Below are positions 62,187-64,000 of a stretch of DNA of 64,000 nt, one piece after another. Position numbers and translations under genes: made by a program. Position 1 is the stretch's first letter. Each line of letters starts with the position of its first letter. The notes beneath the pieces were generated by a model. That model was not told where the DNA came from. It was given only the letters and a program-made list of their open reading frames with translations, and did not search any database. Source of the DNA: an uncultured Flavobacteriaceae bacterium (GTDB taxonomy: Bacteria; Bacteroidota; Bacteroidia; Flavobacteriales; Flavobacteriaceae); contig CANLUH010000003.1 of NCBI GenBank assembly GCA_947494205.1, forward strand, positions 248,001-312,000, in the 5' to 3' direction.

Positions 62187-64000
62187 ATGAGTGCAGGATT
62201 CCCTGAATATAAAGGACTTAACTTACCAAACGTAGCAAGTGAAATACTAGAGTATTGGAAGGACAATAATATCTTCGAAAAAAGTGTAACGACTAGAGAA
62301 GGCGCAGCACCTTATGTGTTTTTCGAAGGCCCTCCATCTGCAAACGGATTACCAGGAGTACACCACGTTTTAGCACGAGCTATTAAAGATATTTTTCCGC
62401 GTTACAAAACCATGAAAGGGTTTCAAGTAAAGCGTAAAGCAGGTTGGGATACACATGGTTTACCAATAGAACTTGGTGTAGAGAAGGAATTGGGGATTAC
62501 AAAAGAAGATATAGGGAAAACGATTTCTGTAGAAGATTATAATGCAGCATGTCGTAAAGCAGTAATGCGTTATACAGACATCTGGAATAACTTAACCCAA
62601 AAAATGGGATACTGGGTAGATATGGAAGACCCATATATTACCTACCAACCAAAATACATGGAAAGTGTATGGTGGCTATTAAAAGAGATTTATACTAAGA
62701 AATTAATGTACAAAGGCTACACAATACAGCCTTATTCACCAAAAGCAGGAACAGGTTTAAGTTCTCACGAAGTTAATCAACCTGGCGCATACCAAGATGT
62801 AACAGACACGACAATAGTAGCTCAATTTAAAGCTATAGAAAGTACATTACCAGAGTTTTTACAAAACGAAGGTGATATTCATTTCCTAGCTTGGACGACG
62901 ACACCTTGGACCTTGCCAAGTAATACCGCATTAACCGTTGGTCCTAAAATCGATTATGTTTTAGTAGAAACCTACAACCAATACACGTTTAAACCAATGA
63001 ATGTGATTTTGGCAAAAGCATTGTTAGGTAAGCAATTTGGTGGAAAAAACAACGTACAAGTAGAAGAAAAACCAGCACTTTTAGAATACAAAAGTGGTGA
63101 TAAAAAAATACCGTTTTACGTAGTAAAAGAGTTTAAAGGAAAAGACCTTGTTGGTATAAAGTACGAGCAATTATTACCTTACGCATTACCAAATGATAAT
63201 CCAGAACATGCCTTTAGAGTTATTTCTGGAGATTTTGTAACCACAGAAGACGGAACAGGAATAGTACACACAGCACCAACATTTGGTGCAGATGATGCTT
63301 TGGTAGCTAAACAAGCATCACCAGAAATTCCGCCGCTTTTAGTAAAAGACGAGAATGATAATTTAGTGCCACTGGTAGATTTACAAGGTCGTTTTAGACC
63401 AGAAATGAAAGAGTTTGGCGGTAAGTATGTTAAAAACGAATATTACAATGATGGTGAAGCACCAGAGCGATCAATAGACGTAGAGCTTGCTATTAAATTA
63501 AAAGAAGAAAATAAAGCCTTTAAGGTTGAGAAATATAAGCACAACTATCCGCATTGTTGGCGTACAGATAAACCAATACTATACTACCCGTTAGATTCTT
63601 GGTTTATAAAAATTACAGATGTAAAAGGTCGCATGCATGAGCTAAATACAACTATTAACTGGAAGCCAGAATCTACAGGGACTGGACGTTTTGGTAATTG
63701 GTTAGCAAATGCAAACGATTGGAATTTATCGCGTTCACGCTATTGGGGAATTCCTTTGCCAATTTGGAGAACAGAAGACGGGAAAGAAGAAATCTGTATC
63801 GGTTCTGTTGAAGAATTAAAAGCAGAAATGGCAAAAGCTGTTACAGCAGGTGTGTTGAAAGCAGATATTTTTGAAGATTTTGAAGTTGGTAACAACTCCG
63901 AAGAAAACTATGCAAAATTAGATTTACATAAAAATATAGTAGACCAAATAACATTAGTATCACCATCTGGGCAACCAATGTGTAGAGAAAGTGATTTAAT
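62187..64000 (+). CDS. ileS: Isoleucine--tRNA ligase (3' end cut by window)
   Basis: Charges tRNA-Ile; class I synthetase. The frame opens MSAGFPEYKGLNLPNVASE, and PPSANGLPGVHHVLARAIKD holds the HIGH motif in the form GVHH. The CP1 editing domain contains LAWTTTPWTLPSNTALTVG, and GDFVTTEDGTGIVHTAPTFG also belongs to it. SRSRYWGIPLPIW leads on from the core. About 604 codons are present against the usual 1100 or more of this long (eukaryotic-like) bacterial type, so the anticodon-binding half lies beyond the edge. The 205-bp gap before it shows nothing but an imperfect -7-like TAATTTCG at 62154. Confidence 0.96.
   Translation, partial: MSAGFPEYKGLNLPNVASEILEYWKDNNIFEKSVTTREGAAPYVFFEGPPSANGLPGVHHVLARAIKDIFPRYKTMKGFQVKRKAGWDTHGLPIELGVEKELGITKEDIGKTISVEDYNAACRKAVMRYTDIWNNLTQKMGYWVDMEDPYITYQPKYMESVWWLLKEIYTKKLMYKGYTIQPYSPKAGTGLSSHEVNQPGAYQDVTDTTIVAQFKAIESTLPEFLQNEGDIHFLAWTTTPWTLPSNTALTVGPKIDYVLVETYNQYTFKPMNVILAKALLGKQFGGKNNVQVEEKPALLEYKSGDKKIPFYVVKEFKGKDLVGIKYEQLLPYALPNDNPEHAFRVISGDFVTTEDGTGIVHTAPTFGADDALVAKQASPEIPPLLVKDENDNLVPLVDLQGRFRPEMKEFGGKYVKNEYYNDGEAPERSIDVELAIKLKEENKAFKVEKYKHNYPHCWRTDKPILYYPLDSWFIKITDVKGRMHELNTTINWKPESTGTGRFGNWLANANDWNLSRSRYWGIPLPIWRTEDGKEEICIGSVEELKAEMAKAVTAGVLKADIFEDFEVGNNSEENYAKLDLHKNIVDQITLVSPSGQPMCRESDL

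Noticed and set aside
1-64000. CRISPR array, tRNA or rRNA genes
   Set aside because: No evenly spaced direct repeats with unique spacers, and no cloverleaf or rRNA segments, were seen in the intergenic regions.

Overview
The window is an AT-rich chromosomal segment of a member of the Bacteroidetes, almost certainly a marine-type Flavobacteriaceae. Three signs support this. Several genes are preceded by TAnnTTTG-type -7 promoter elements. Three secreted proteins end in type IX secretion (T9SS) type A sorting domains. Housekeeping gene order also fits the group (glmS, DUF4270 lipoprotein, truncated starch-synthase domain, panC, panD; and yicC, gmk, nadD). Low-complexity lipoproteins, a Bacteroidetes-type SAM5 tyrosine recombinase and very large YD/RHS proteins agree with it.

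Layout. 1-9.2 kb is core: glmS (cut by the left edge), a DUF4270 lipoprotein, a GlgA-like domain, panCD, a flippase-like membrane protein, an esterase-fold protein and radA. 9.2-36.6 kb is accessory. It holds a T9SS-sorted cysteine-rich protein and a four-gene RHS export/toxin locus: a 1959-aa SpvB-like shell protein, a 593-aa companion, a 238-aa secreted protein, and a 3436-aa RHS protein with a Hint domain and C-terminal toxin. An immunity-like gene, a convergent orphan RHS tip carrying HExxH, a tyrosine recombinase, a decayed recombinase remnant and several small or unknown genes follow. 36.6-52 kb is core again: MutS-like ATPase, M28 peptidase, Cys/Met PLP enzyme, DinB, ArsC-like, EamA transporter, thioesterase, yicC-gmk-nadD, hydrolase, AlkB, DoxX, VanX-like dipeptidase, CAAX protease and an RNA methyltransferase. 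52-58.4 kb carries two tandem paralogous T9SS adhesin-like genes with near-identical terminators. 58.4-64 kb holds two lipoproteins, gpsA, a secreted protein and ileS (cut by the right edge).

The main finding is in the RHS locus. A perfect 74-bp sequence inside the RHS core (29121-29194) recurs in inverted orientation at 31975-32048, at the start of the orphan tip. Both copies are read in the same codon phase. Inverting the 2780 bp between them would replace the Hint-toxin tail of the large RHS protein with the HExxH tail, in frame, giving a predicted 3291-aa protein. The Hint toxin and its immunity-like gene would move to the silent position. A bidirectional hairpin terminator lies between the two convergent tips, and a tyrosine recombinase gene starts 233 bp outside the repeat. 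This looks like a two-state toxin-tip switch. The repeats and the frame can be read directly in the sequence; that inversion actually occurs, and that this recombinase drives it, is inference.

Other items worth attention: a 33-codon glutamine-rich microprotein gene with its own hairpin terminator, a candidate small RNA, a lipoprotein gene that lacks a normal start codon next to a 13-bp inverted repeat, dispersed flavobacterial hairpin repeats, and an esterase-fold protein lacking its nucleophile serine.
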